This document shows positions 27,825-37,368 of a stretch of DNA of 64,000 bases, one piece after another. The stretch is from positions 302,223-366,222 of the forward strand of contig NZ_AZSU01000002.1 in the NCBI RefSeq assembly GCF_000511955.1, written 5' to 3'. Below the pieces are notes generated by a model that saw nothing but the letters and a program-made list of their open reading frames with translations, had not been told where the DNA came from and made no database searches. Each line of letters begins with the position of its first letter. Position 1 is the stretch's first letter. Source of the DNA: [Clostridium] ultunense DSM 10521 (GTDB taxonomy: Bacteria > Bacillota > Clostridia > Tissierellales > Tepidimicrobiaceae). The translations under genes and the position numbers were made by a program.

Positions 27825-28727
27825 ATGAAAAAAAGATTAAGTTTATTTTTAGTTCTTGTACTTATGTTTTCGCTATTGGTAGGTTGTAGTGGTGATAATG
27901 GGGAACCAGCAGCAACATCAGAAGGTAGCGAAGGTACTGAAGAAACCGACGGAGTAAAGGATGAAGATATTTATGTAGCTGTAATCAGTAAAGGATTTCA
28001 ACATGAGTTTTGGCAAACAGTAAAGATGGGTTGCGATAAAGCAGGAGAAGAATTAGGGATTCGTGTAACCTTTGAAGGGCCAGAAGCTAAGGAAAAAGGA
28101 ATGCCAGTACTAACCTTTGATTCAAGTTTAAAAAGTGATATACCCCTAAGTTTTGTGGCAACTGATAATAAGCAAGTTGGAGCAATAGCCGCTTAAAGGA
28201 TGGCAGAATTAATAGGAGGAAAAGGTAAAGTAGGCATAATTGCCCATAATGAAGGAACTTCTACTGCAATAGATAGAAGAGATGGATTTATTGAGAAAAT
28301 GGAGGCAGATTATCCAGATATTGAAATAGTAGGGGTAAGATATAGCGATGGAGATCATCAAAAAGCTTTAAATGAAACAACAGATATGCTTACAAGAACT
28401 CCAGACTTAGCTGGAATTTATGCTACAAATGAAGGAGCTGTAGTTGGAACAGCAACTGCAGTACAGGAAAACAACAAAGCTGGAGAATTAGTACTAATCG
28501 GTGTAGATAGCTCTGAAGCAGAAATCAACTTCTTAAAGGATGGAGTTATAACAGGATTTGTTGTACAAAATCCATATAATATGGGATATCTTGGAGTTAA
28601 AGCAACTTATGATGCCATTAAAGGAAAAAGTATTGAATCCAGAATTGATACAGGAGCTACTTATATAGATTTAAATAATTTAGAAGATGAAGATATTCAA
28701 AAATTATTGTATCCTTTAGGAAAATAG
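27825..28727 (+). pseudogene. rbsB: Ribose-type sugar-binding lipoprotein, deleted and interrupted by a stop
   Basis: Starts well, with a lipoprotein signal (LLVGC lipobox at ~17-21) and the RbsB entry sequence VAVISKGFQHEFWQTV. At residue ~88 it jumps from VTFEGPEA to KEKGMPVLTFDS, missing ~40 residues in frame. An in-frame TAA at 28194-28196 (…GAIAA-stop-RMAELIGG) then interrupts the protein; the conserved context suggests it replaced a sense codon. The second lobe continues to 28727. Two independent lesions make a functional product very unlikely. Confidence 0.85.
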
Positions 28728-28734
28728 TAAAAAT

Positions 28735-28764
28735 AATAAGGGCAGACATATCTGTCCTTATTTT
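28735..28764 (+). terminator. Rho-independent terminator
   Basis: Perfect 12-bp stem AATAAGGGCAGA / TCTGTCCTTATT with a CATA loop and a T-rich tail after the binding-protein gene. Confidence 0.88.
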
Positions 28765-28802
28765 AATATTGAACTTTAAGTATATTATGTGAGGTGATTA
28801 AT

Positions 28803-30311
28803 TTGGATAGATATTCAATAGGTGTGGATTTTGGCACATTATCAGGTAGGGCTGTATTGGTAAATGTTAATACAGGTGAAGAGGTGGCATATAGCGTATA
28901 CGAATATCCCCATCAAGTTATGGATAATCAACTGCCTTCAGGTAAAAAGCTTCCTCATGATTGGGCATTGCAACATCCCCAAGATTATCTAGATGTATTA
29001 TCCAATACAATACCATCCCTCTTAAAGAAAACCAATATTAGTCCAGACAAGGTGATTGGGTTAGGGATAGATTTTACAGCCTGTACAGTAATACCCATTA
29101 AAAAGGATGGTACCCCTTTGTGTTTTATAGACAAGTATAAAGATAGGCCCCATGCCTATGTAAAGCTGTGGAAACACCATGCAGCTCAAGATTTAGCAAA
29201 CCAATTGAATAGTATAGGAAAAGAAATAAGAAGTTCCTGTATGGCAGGATATAAGGCCATTTGGCATAAGGAAAAGGGCTATCCAAATAAGGAGTTCTTC
29301 AAGGCCTTAGATGAAGGATTGGAAAATGTAATAGAAGAAAAATTGTCTAAAGACATAGTTTCTATTGGAGAAAAAGCAGGGGAGATTACAGAATATGGCG
29401 CTAAGTTAACAGGATTAAATATAGGGACGGCAGTAGCGGTACCTATTATAGATGCCCATGCCTTTGCTCCAGCTGTTAAACTATATGAACCGGGAAAAAT
29501 GCTTGCTATTATTGGAACCTCATCTTGTCATATAGTCTTAAGTAAAGAGGAGAAAAAGGTTCCAGGAATATGTGGAGTAGTAGAAGATGGAGTTATACCT
29601 GGCTATTTTGGATATGAAGCAGGACAACCTGGGGTAGGAGATAGTTTTGCCTGGTTTGTAGATAATTGCGTGTCAGCTGAATATATTGAAAGAGCCAAGG
29701 AAGAAGGATTAGATATACATCAATATTTAGGGGAAAAGGCGGAAAGGTTAAAGGCTGGCGAAAGTGGATTATTGGCTCTAGACTGGTGGAATGGAAATAG
29801 GTCTGTATTAGTAGATGTAGATTTATCTGGATTAATAATAGGCATGGACCTTCAAACAAAACCAGAGGAAATATATCGGGCTTTAATAGAATCTACAGCC
29901 TTTGGTACAAGGGTTATAGTGGAAGCGTTTAATGAAAATGGGATACCTGTGGAAGAATTTTATGCTTCAGGTGGAATACCTAAAAAGAATCCACTTATGA
30001 TGCAAATATATGCAGATGTACTAAATATTCCTGTGCGTATAGCGGGAACTGACCAAGGTGGAGCCCTAGGTTCTGCAATATTTGGTGCAGTGGCAGCAGG
30101 AAAGGACAAAGGTGGATATGATAGCGTTACCGAAGCGTCTAAAATTATGGGAAAAGTGGACGAAACTATCTATAGGCCCATTAAGGAGAATGTAGAGATC
30201 TATAATATATTATTTGAAGAATATAGGAAACTCTATGATTATTTTGGGCAAGGGGGAAACAATATAATGAAAAGATTGAAAAATATTAAAAAGAATGTAG
30301 ATACTCTATAA
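28803..30311 (+). pseudogene. Ribulokinase-type FGGY kinase with an internal deletion
   Basis: AraB-like sugar kinase. GVDFGTLSGRAVLV at the start, GIDFTACTVIP, SSCMAGYKAIWHKEKGYP, and the C-terminal GTDQGGALGSAIFGAVAAG are all present. Between LANQLNSIGKE (~residue 140) and IRSSCMAGYK the ~50-residue block that normally reads like RYGGKISSEW...EAADWIVWQLTG is absent. This leaves ~502 aa instead of ~550, in frame. The missing part lies at the sugar-site side of domain 1, so activity is doubtful but not excluded. TTG 28803 is preferred over GTG 28794 because GAGGTGA lies just before it. Confidence 0.75.
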
Positions 30312-30451
30312 ATAATACCATTAAACGCCATGATTTTTCCTTTAGTTTAATATTCTTTTTCGAAAAATAGAGGATTTTACTATATTTTGTCGAATATGAT
30401 AATGTTAAACTATTATTCTAAGTAATATTATTGCAAAGGAGCTGGTAATTA

Positions 30452-31952
30452 GTGGTACCAAAATTCAAAAAAATAAAATTCCCATTATTTAAAAAGAAAC
30501 CCAAAGGAAAAAATACTAAGGATTCAACTAAAATCAACAGTATAAGCAAAAAGATGGGTATATCTATTACTGCTATCCTTATATCCTTAACCCTTGTAGT
30601 GGGTCTTATTTCATACTTTATTGCTAAAGAAGAGTTAATAGAATCTACTAATGAATTATTGCTTCATAAAGCAATAGATTCAGCCACAATTGTAGATGAA
30701 CAAATAAAAAGCTATACTTTGTCCATTGAGACTTTAGGAAATTTAAATGTTATAGCAGATCCCGATATTTCTAAGAAAGAGAAATTTGATATATTAAAAT
30801 CGGAAAAATCTAGGTTGAAACTCTATGGCATTGGATTGGCCGATATGGAAGGGGATATGGTGCTAGATTATGGTACTAATAGGAATATTCAAGGGAAGGA
30901 GTTCTTTGAAAAAGCTAAATCTGGTCATACTTATTTTTCCGAGCCAATGAGGAATGATATTACGGGATATAATGAAATAGTCATATCTGCACCTTTAAAA
31001 TATAATGAAGATATTGTAGGTGTTATAATAGGATTTAAAGATGCTAAGGACTTTTATAGCATTGCAGAAAATATCGTTATTGGGGAAAATGGCCTATTCA
31101 TTACAAGTGGTTATAGATAATATGAGGAACTTTGCCAAAGAAATGAGGGATTCTTCCCATCAAGTAGCAGCTTCCTCAGAGGAATTGGCAGCTATTTCTG
31201 AAGAATCTACTGCAGCAGCTACAAATATTGCAGAAAACTCAAATGAAATCGCGGAAAGTTCAAACTTACAGCTAGAGGAAATACTAAAGGTAGCCTCTTC
31301 AATAAGAGAAATATCAACACAAATAGACTATGTATCTACGCAAACTGATAATGCAGAAAATTATAGCAGAAATGTATTTGAGAAAACTGAACTAGGTAAA
31401 GAAAAAATAGAAGAGGTAATTACCCAGATGGATAATATTGAAAATAGTACTTCTAGTGTGAAATCATCATTAAACCATATTAATGCTAGTTCTAATAAAA
31501 TGAATCAAATGTTAGAAATTATAGAAAATATTGCAGAGGAAACTCAAAAATCCACTGAAGAAATAAACTCTCTCATTAAGAATAACAATTTATTAATAGA
31601 AGAAGCCAATAATAAAATGGATTTGAATAATCAGGAAGTAGAACTTGGAGTTAGCAGGGTAAATGAAACTAAGGAAACTTTTGATGAAATTGCAAATTCT
31701 ATCCTTCAAGTAACGGTAGGTATAAATGAAGTTGTTGCAGCTATAAAAAATGTGGAAAACTATATGGATTCCTTAATGAATTCATCAAATTCCATAGAAA
31801 ATATGAGTAAAAATATAGCCGCCCAAATCCAAAATTCCTCTGCCGCTTCAGAAGAACAGATGGCATCTATGGAAGAGATTACTTCTTCTACAGAAAGCCT
31901 TGCAACATTGGCAGAAGAGTTACAATTGATGATTGGGAATATAAAATTATAA
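30452..31952 (+). pseudogene. Methyl-accepting chemotaxis protein disrupted by a deletion
   Basis: Frame 1 (GTG 30452, RBS AAAGGAG) gives a basic N-terminus, a transmembrane helix and the first half of a Cache sensor (YFSEPMRNDITGYNEIVIS), then breaks at about 31085-31095. A second frame continues with the chemoreceptor signalling coiled coil (MRDSSHQVAASSEELAAISE ... SSAASEEQMASMEEITSS) to 31952. The second half of Cache, the second transmembrane helix and HAMP are missing, about 200 residues, and the frame shifts at the join. Neither half could make a working receptor. Confidence 0.82.
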
Positions 31953-31961
31953 GCAGTAATT

Positions 31962-32006
31962 AATAAGTTCCTTTTTCGGTGCCAGGCACCAAAAAAGGAA
32001 CTTATT
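31962..32006. repeat. Palindromic repeat, copy B
   Basis: 45-bp hairpin of the AATAAGTTCC...GGTGCC/GGCACC...GGAACTTATT family, between the convergent chemoreceptor remnant and transporter gene; suited to act as a two-way terminator. Confidence 0.9.
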
Positions 32007-32010
32007 GTTT

Positions 32011-33312
32011 TTATAACACCAATGCTGCTATTGTTCCAAATATTAGTAATGGTATATTATAATGGATAAATGTAGGTATAACTGTATCACGAATATGGTC
32101 ATGTTGTCCGTCTACATTTAATCCTGCTGTTGGTCCTAAAGTACTATCGGAGGCAGGGGAACCTGCATCTCCAAGGGCGCCTGCAGTACCAACTAATGCA
32201 ATGGTGGCAGCAGGGCTAAAGCCTAAGGTCATACATAGAGGAACATATATGGCTGCAATTATTGGTACTGTACCAAAGGAAGTTCCAATACCCATGGTGA
32301 TTATAAGGCCAATTAATAGCATTAGGAAGGCAGCCACTAGCTTACTTCCAGCCATTAATCCGGCAGCACCTTCTACTAAGGTTTCAACTCCACCAGTAGC
32401 CCTTATAACGGCACCATAACCAGAGGCTACTAACATTACGAAAGCAATGAATCCCATCATTCCTATACCACTATCTATCAAATTATCAATTTCATTGAAT
32501 TTAAAGGAACCGAAAGCTAACATTATAAATATGGCTGCTAGTATACCCAATGGTAAAGAGTCAGTCAGTATCTGTATGACTAAGGCTATTACTGCTCCTA
32601 CTAAAGCTCCTATTTCTCCCTTGGTCATTGGTGTATTTTCTTCCCTGGTGGCAGCAACCTCTCCAATACTGATGGATTCATATTCTCTTGGTTTCCTATA
32701 GGTAATTAATATAGCAATAAATAATCCTACAATCATACCAATTCCAGGTAAAAGCATGGATTTCCATACCATACCGAGCTCTATATCCATACCATTATCT
32801 ACAATTGCACTAGTTATAATATCGTGAAATATCCATCCAAAACCTACTGGAAGCATAACATAGGGTGCTTTTAAACCAAAAGTTAAGGCACAAGCAACGG
32901 CACGTCTGTCGATTTTTAAATCATTCATTACACCAATTAATGGTGGAATTAATATTGGAATAAAGGCAATATGAACTGGTACTAGATTTTGTGAAAAACA
33001 AGATATAATAGCAATTAGAAATACAAACATGGTTTTCATGTCTTTCATAGATTCAGATAAGCTTCGCGCTAATCTATCAGCAGCTCCAGTTTTATTAATA
33101 GCGGTAGCCAATGCACCTAATAGAATATAGCTTAAAGCCGTTTGGGCATTGCCTCCCATGCCTCCAATGAGAGTAGTCATAGTATCTGTAAATCCCATAC
33201 CAGCAATTAATCCACCTGAAAGGGCTGCTAAAAGTAAGGCAAGGAGCACATTCAATTTAAATAGACATAAAACAATTAATATTAAAACCGATACAATAAC
33301 TGGGTTAAACAT
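32011..33312 (-). CDS. Na+/H+ antiporter-superfamily (NhaC/YuiF-type) transporter, probable histidine transporter
   Basis: 433-aa polytopic membrane protein of the ion-transporter superfamily (YuiF/NhaC-like). About ten to twelve helices are visible, with the conserved GTAGALGDAGSPASDSTLGP stretch near residue 385. It starts 22 nt downstream of hutH on the same strand, so the two are almost certainly co-transcribed. I infer amino-acid (histidine) uptake coupled to Na+ or H+, because YuiF-like proteins often accompany amino-acid catabolic genes. Pure ion exchange cannot be excluded. Confidence 0.75.
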   Translation of the reverse strand: MFNPVIVSVLILIVLCLFKLNVLLALLLAALSGGLIAGMGFTDTMTTLIGGMGGNAQTALSYILLGALATAINKTGAADRLARSLSESMKDMKTMFVFLIAIISCFSQNLVPVHIAFIPILIPPLIGVMNDLKIDRRAVACALTFGLKAPYVMLPVGFGWIFHDIITSAIVDNGMDIELGMVWKSMLLPGIGMIVGLFIAILITYRKPREYESISIGEVAATREENTPMTKGEIGALVGAVIALVIQILTDSLPLGILAAIFIMLAFGSFKFNEIDNLIDSGIGMMGFIAFVMLVASGYGAVIRATGGVETLVEGAAGLMAGSKLVAAFLMLLIGLIITMGIGTSFGTVPIIAAIYVPLCMTLGFSPAATIALVGTAGALGDAGSPASDSTLGPTAGLNVDGQHDHIRDTVIPTFIHYNIPLLIFGTIAALVL

Positions 33313-33334
33313 TAAATCACCTCTCTTTTAAATT

Positions 33335-34861
33335 TTACAATAATTTACCTAATCCCTTTTCTACTGCATTTAATATAGTATTGTCTTCTATCAATATTGC
33401 GCAAGTATTAATATCTACATTCATAATCCTATCATCGTATAGCCTATCTACCTTTTCACGGATTGCTTCATAGGCTATTTTAGTACCTTCCCCCAATTTT
33501 TTAGGTTCATCAAAGTCGATGGCTTGGGCTGCTGCATATAATTCGATGGCTAATACTCTGGTAGTATTATATAGTATTTCTTTGGCTTTTCTAGCAGCTA
33601 TAGTTCCCATGCTTACATGGTCTTCTTGGTTAGCTGAAGATGGTATAGAATCTACACTGGCAGGATGGGCTAATACCTTATTTTCAGAAACTAAGGCTGC
33701 CGCAGTATATTGGGGAATCATAAAACCAGAGTTTAATCCTCCTTTTTCAGTCAAGAATCCAGGTAGACCGCTAAGTTGAGGATTTACTAATCTTTCTATC
33801 CGTCTTTCTGAAGAGTTGGCTAATTCGGATAAGGCTATTCCTAAAAAGTCGAAGGCTAATGCCATTGGTTGTCCATGAAAATTACCTCCAGAGATTACCT
33901 TTTTGTCGTCGGCAAAAATTAATGGATTATCCGTTACCGAATTGAGTTCAATATTTATTTTTTCTATTACATAGTTTATAGCATCTCTGCTAGCTCCGTG
34001 GATTTGTGGGATACATCTTAGAGTGTAGGCATCTTGTACCCTGATTTCTCCTTGTTTAGATGTGAGTTGACTTGATTTGGTAAGATTTAATAAGTTTTTA
34101 GCACAGTCTATTTGGCCTTTGTGAGGTCTAATAGTGTGAACTCTTTCATCATAGGCGTCTATTATGCCATTTAGAGCTTCTATGGTTAAAGCGGCGGATA
34201 TATCGGCTATCTTCGTTAGATTTAGAGCATCGTAAGCTGCTAATCCACCTATGGCTGTCATGACTGGAGTTCCATTTATTAATGCTAATCCTTCCTTTGA
34301 GGTTAGTTGAATAGTTGGGATACCAGCTTTTTCCATAGCTTCTTTTCCTGACATTCTTATCCCTTGGTAATAGGCTTCCCCTTCTCCTAACATTACCAAT
34401 ACCATATGGGCTAATGGGGCTAAATCGCCGCTGGCACCTAAGGATCCTTTTTCCGGTATTACTGGATGGACTCCTTTATTGAGCATCTCCATTAGAACAT
34501 TGATGGTTTCTAATCGGATGCCCGAATATCCTTTGACTAAAGTGTTGATCCTTAAAAGCATTGTACCTCGGACATCTTCTTCTGCCAAAGGCTTACCTAC
34601 GCCACAGGCATGACTCCTAATCAAATTAGTCTGTAGGGTTTCAGTGTCTTCTTTGGAAATGGTTACATCGCTAAATTTTCCAAAACCTGTGGTTATTCCA
34701 TAGACAACTTCCTCATTTTCAACAAATTCGTCTACTAGGGCTCTAGATTTTTTTATCTTAGAAATGGCTTCTTCAGATAATTGGACCTTTGCATTATGTC
34801 TTGCCACATCTACCAAATCCTTAAGGGTTAAGCTATTTCCGTCAATATAGATGGTATGCAA
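33335..34861 (-). CDS. hutH: Histidine ammonia-lyase
   Basis: 508 aa. The self-forming MIO cofactor triad Ala-Ser-Gly is in GSLGASGDLAPLAHM (~residues 143-145). Other family motifs: YGITTGFGKF, GNFHGQPMALAFDFL and SIPSSANQEDHVSMG. Converts L-histidine to urocanate and ammonia in the cytoplasm. TTG start with GGGAGGGG upstream. No hutU, hutI or hutG is present in the window, so urocanate processing must be encoded elsewhere. Divergent from a DapF-fold racemase, with a palindromic control region between them. Confidence 0.95.
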   Translation of the reverse strand: MHTIYIDGNSLTLKDLVDVARHNAKVQLSEEAISKIKKSRALVDEFVENEEVVYGITTGFGKFSDVTISKEDTETLQTNLIRSHACGVGKPLAEEDVRGTMLLRINTLVKGYSGIRLETINVLMEMLNKGVHPVIPEKGSLGASGDLAPLAHMVLVMLGEGEAYYQGIRMSGKEAMEKAGIPTIQLTSKEGLALINGTPVMTAIGGLAAYDALNLTKIADISAALTIEALNGIIDAYDERVHTIRPHKGQIDCAKNLLNLTKSSQLTSKQGEIRVQDAYTLRCIPQIHGASRDAINYVIEKINIELNSVTDNPLIFADDKKVISGGNFHGQPMALAFDFLGIALSELANSSERRIERLVNPQLSGLPGFLTEKGGLNSGFMIPQYTAAALVSENKVLAHPASVDSIPSSANQEDHVSMGTIAARKAKEILYNTTRVLAIELYAAAQAIDFDEPKKLGEGTKIAYEAIREKVDRLYDDRIMNVDINTCAILIEDNTILNAVEKGLGKLL

Positions 34862-34890
34862 AAAACCCCTCCCTTCTTAAATTTTGGTAC

Positions 34891-34952
34891 TAATCACTAT
34901 AATCTATTGCTCACAGTGATTAGTTAGAACTTTACTGTGATATTACAGTAAA
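34891..34952. promoter_or_regulatory. Two inverted repeats in the hutH/racemase divergent region
   Basis: TAATCACT...AGTGATTA (34891-34922) and TTTACTGT-6 nt-ACAGTAAA (34931-34952, perfect 8-bp arms) lie between the divergent starts. Their position suggests operators for a histidine-responsive regulator; no regulator gene is adjacent. Further right, a TATAAT near 35014 could serve the racemase. Confidence 0.55.
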
Positions 34953-35050
34953 TATTTGCGTTTATATAATGTTATCAGAATATTAAGTTTTCGTCAATTG
35001 TCAAAATATGATATAATTAGGTAACTAATAGATATAAGGGGATGGTTACC

Positions 35051-35872
35051 ATGAAATTGCGTTTTGTCAAGGTAAACCCAGTGGAAAATATGACTCTATT
35101 TGTGTTGGATCCAGTACCTAGGGAAGAACAGATGAATGTAGCAAATAAATTAATGAAATATAGTAATATCCATGGGGAACAGGTAGGTTTTATTGAAAGA
35201 GAAGGTTCTTATATAAGGCTCCAGATGATGGGGGGAGAATTTTGTGGAAATGCTAGCAGGTCTTTGGCTGCCTGGATGGTCTATAATGAATATCCGACTG
35301 TAGAAAGAATGGATGAAGGCTATAAGGTTAAATTAAAGGTATCAGGAGTGGAGGGAATTATAGAATGTGTAGTTCTACCCACTGATAAAAGGAATAGTTT
35401 TTGGTCCACGGTTCATATGCCATTGCCTTTAGCTGTTGAGGAAAATTCTATTGAATACGGAGGTAGTTTGGTTAAAACTATTAGGGTGGATTTTCCAGGC
35501 ATAACCCATTTTATTGTTGATGGAAAGGGTATAGAGGATAAAGAGAAATTTTATAATAAATTGAAATGGGAAATGGACCAGGATGAATATGAAGCCTTTG
35601 GGATCATGTATTACGATTATGAGAAGAACTTTTTAACCCCTTTAGTATATGTAAAGGCAACGGATAGCCTTTATTGGGAGAGGAGTTGTGCTTCTGGAAC
35701 TTCTGCCTTGGGCGCGGCCTTAGCCTTTGAAAAGAATACTCCACTAAGTAAGAATGTTTCCCAACCAGGAAGAAACTTAGAGGTTTTAGTAGATTGGACA
35801 AAAGATAGCCTATCCAATATTGGATTAAAAGGGTTGGTAGATATAGTAGCCGAGGGAACAGTATATATTTAA
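35051..35872 (+). CDS. Diaminopimelate-epimerase-fold racemase, probable histidine racemase
   Basis: 273 aa from ATG 35051 (AAGGGGATGG upstream). The two-base cofactor-independent racemase motifs are visible: first cysteine in GGEFCGNASRS (~residue 74) and second in ERSCASGTSALGAAL (~residue 215), matching the CGN and ER-x-GxT motifs of DapF. It departs from true DapF in several flanking residues. Histidine racemases of the CntK/HisR type share this fold. The divergent pairing with hutH and a transporter makes D/L-histidine interconversion the best hypothesis; other amino acids are possible. Confidence 0.7.
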   Translation: MKLRFVKVNPVENMTLFVLDPVPREEQMNVANKLMKYSNIHGEQVGFIEREGSYIRLQMMGGEFCGNASRSLAAWMVYNEYPTVERMDEGYKVKLKVSGVEGIIECVVLPTDKRNSFWSTVHMPLPLAVEENSIEYGGSLVKTIRVDFPGITHFIVDGKGIEDKEKFYNKLKWEMDQDEYEAFGIMYYDYEKNFLTPLVYVKATDSLYWERSCASGTSALGAALAFEKNTPLSKNVSQPGRNLEVLVDWTKDSLSNIGLKGLVDIVAEGTVYI

Positions 35873-35896
35873 AGTTTATATTACAGAATTATTACA

Positions 35897-35941
35897 AATA
35901 AGTTTCATTTTTGGTGCCTGGCACCGAAAATGAAACTTATT
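35897..35941. repeat. Palindromic repeat, copy C (covarying arms)
   Basis: Same family as copy A, but the arms read AAGTTTCATTTTTGGTGCC and GGCACCGAAAATGAAACTT: both sides changed together, so the hairpin is preserved. Located right after the racemase gene as a terminator. Confidence 0.9.
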
Positions 35942-35972
35942 TTATTTGTATAGATTTTACATATGTTTATAA

Positions 35973-36000
35973 TTCCTATGATATTATAATATAATAGGAA
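35973..36000 (+). promoter_or_regulatory. Inverted repeat around the guanine deaminase -10 region
   Basis: TTCCTATGATATTATAATAT followed by AATAGGAA forms an interrupted palindrome enclosing a TATAAT. It sits 35 nt before the guaD start and could be an operator of the PucR regulator or another repressor. Confidence 0.45.
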
Positions 36001-36034
36001 AATTTTGCTTTTCAATATATAAGGGGTGGTAAAT

Positions 36035-37309
36035 GTGAATAAAATTGTACTAAAAGGGGATATAGTTTTTACTCCAGATAAGGACAATTTTAAGACCTAT
36101 AAAAATTCCTATTTAGTGGCAGAAGAAGGGAAGGTAATAGGAATATATAGGAAGTTGAAGGAGGAATTTAAGTCTTATCCTATTAAGGACTTTACAGAAA
36201 AGTTAATAATCCCAGGGTTTGTTGATATACATCTCCATGCCCCTCAGTATCCTAATCGAGGATTAGGATATGATGAGGAATTAATACCTTGGTTGGATAC
36301 CTATACCTTTCCTGAAGAGGCTAAGTATGATGATTTAGATTATGCTAAAAAAGTTTATAAAAGAGTAGTTAAGGACTTATGGAGACATGGAACTACTAGT
36401 GCCATAGTCTATAGTAGTATTTATAAGGAGAGTACTAAACTTTTAATGGAACTGTTTATCGAAGCAAATTTAAGAGCCTATATAGGAAAGGTAAATATGG
36501 ATAGAAATACATCAGATAAGCTTAAAGAAGATACGGAAAAATCCCTATTGGATACAGAGGAGATTATATTAGAGTATAAGGACAGATCAACTTTAGTAAA
36601 ACCTATAATTACTCCAAGGTTTGTACCTACTTGTACAAGCGATCTTATGGAAGGGTTAGGGAATTTAGCCATGAAATATGGTATTCCAGTCCAATCCCAT
36701 TTAAGTGAGAATAGGCAGGAGGTGGAGTGGGTCAATAGACTTCATCCAGATTTAAAGGATTATGCTTCTGTCTATAATGAATATAATCTATTTGGTCAGA
36801 CTAAGACCATAATGGCCCATTGTATATATAATACTCAGGAGGAAATGGATTTAATGGCAAAAAATCAAGTCTTTGCCGCCCATTGTCCTTATTCCAATTA
36901 TAATCTTTCCAGTGGAATAATGCCAGTAAGGAAATTTTTAGATAGGGGAATTCCAGTAGGTTTAGGTTCCGATATATCTGGTGGTCATAATCTAAGTATC
37001 CCAAATATAATGGTGGGGGCTATACAGGCTTCTAAGATGAAATGGCTACATACTAATAAGGGATTAAAACCTTTAACCAGTTCCGAAGCCTTCTTCTTAG
37101 GAACTAAAGGAGGAGGTAGTTTCTTCGGAAAGGTAGGCAGTTTTGAAGAAGGATACGCTTTGGATGCATTGATAATAGACGATTCTACCCTAGGGGATAC
37201 AGAAGGATTATCCTTAGAAGAAAGGGTCCAAAGATTCATATATATTGGTGATGATAGGAATATTGTAGAAATATATGTTGAAGGTAAAAAGGTCGATGAA
37301 CCCATGTAG
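36035..37309 (+). CDS. guaD: Guanine deaminase
   Basis: 424 aa from GTG 36035 (AAGGGGTGG upstream). Amidohydrolase-superfamily signatures: GFVDIHLHAPQYPNRGLGYD (metal HxH and guanine-deaminase PQ motif, ~59-78), QSHLSEN, IMAHCIY, FAAHCPYSNYNLSSG and LGSDISGGH (last metal Asp). Hydrolyses guanine to xanthine plus ammonia in the cytoplasm. It is followed 59 nt later by pucR and opens the purine supercluster, supplying xanthine to the compartment operon downstream. Confidence 0.93.
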   Translation: MNKIVLKGDIVFTPDKDNFKTYKNSYLVAEEGKVIGIYRKLKEEFKSYPIKDFTEKLIIPGFVDIHLHAPQYPNRGLGYDEELIPWLDTYTFPEEAKYDDLDYAKKVYKRVVKDLWRHGTTSAIVYSSIYKESTKLLMELFIEANLRAYIGKVNMDRNTSDKLKEDTEKSLLDTEEIILEYKDRSTLVKPIITPRFVPTCTSDLMEGLGNLAMKYGIPVQSHLSENRQEVEWVNRLHPDLKDYASVYNEYNLFGQTKTIMAHCIYNTQEEMDLMAKNQVFAAHCPYSNYNLSSGIMPVRKFLDRGIPVGLGSDISGGHNLSIPNIMVGAIQASKMKWLHTNKGLKPLTSSEAFFLGTKGGGSFFGKVGSFEEGYALDALIIDDSTLGDTEGLSLEERVQRFIYIGDDRNIVEIYVEGKKVDEPM

Positions 37310-37335
37310 ACAGAATATTCTGACTGTGATATAAT
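37307..37335 (+). promoter_or_regulatory. pucR promoter with a CAGAATATTCTG palindrome
   Basis: TAGACA (37307-37312) and TATAAT (37330-37335) at 17-bp spacing; the perfect 12-bp palindrome CAGAATATTCTG (37311-37322) overlaps the -35 end and spacer, as expected for an autoregulatory site. Confidence 0.6.
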
Positions 37336-37368
37336 TTCAAAAAAGGGTGGATGAGGGGTAGATAAATT

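Noticed and set aside
30312-30451. Possible small RNA or leader between the kinase and chemoreceptor remnants
   Set aside because: Only AT-rich sequence with weak hairpins; nothing specific enough to call.
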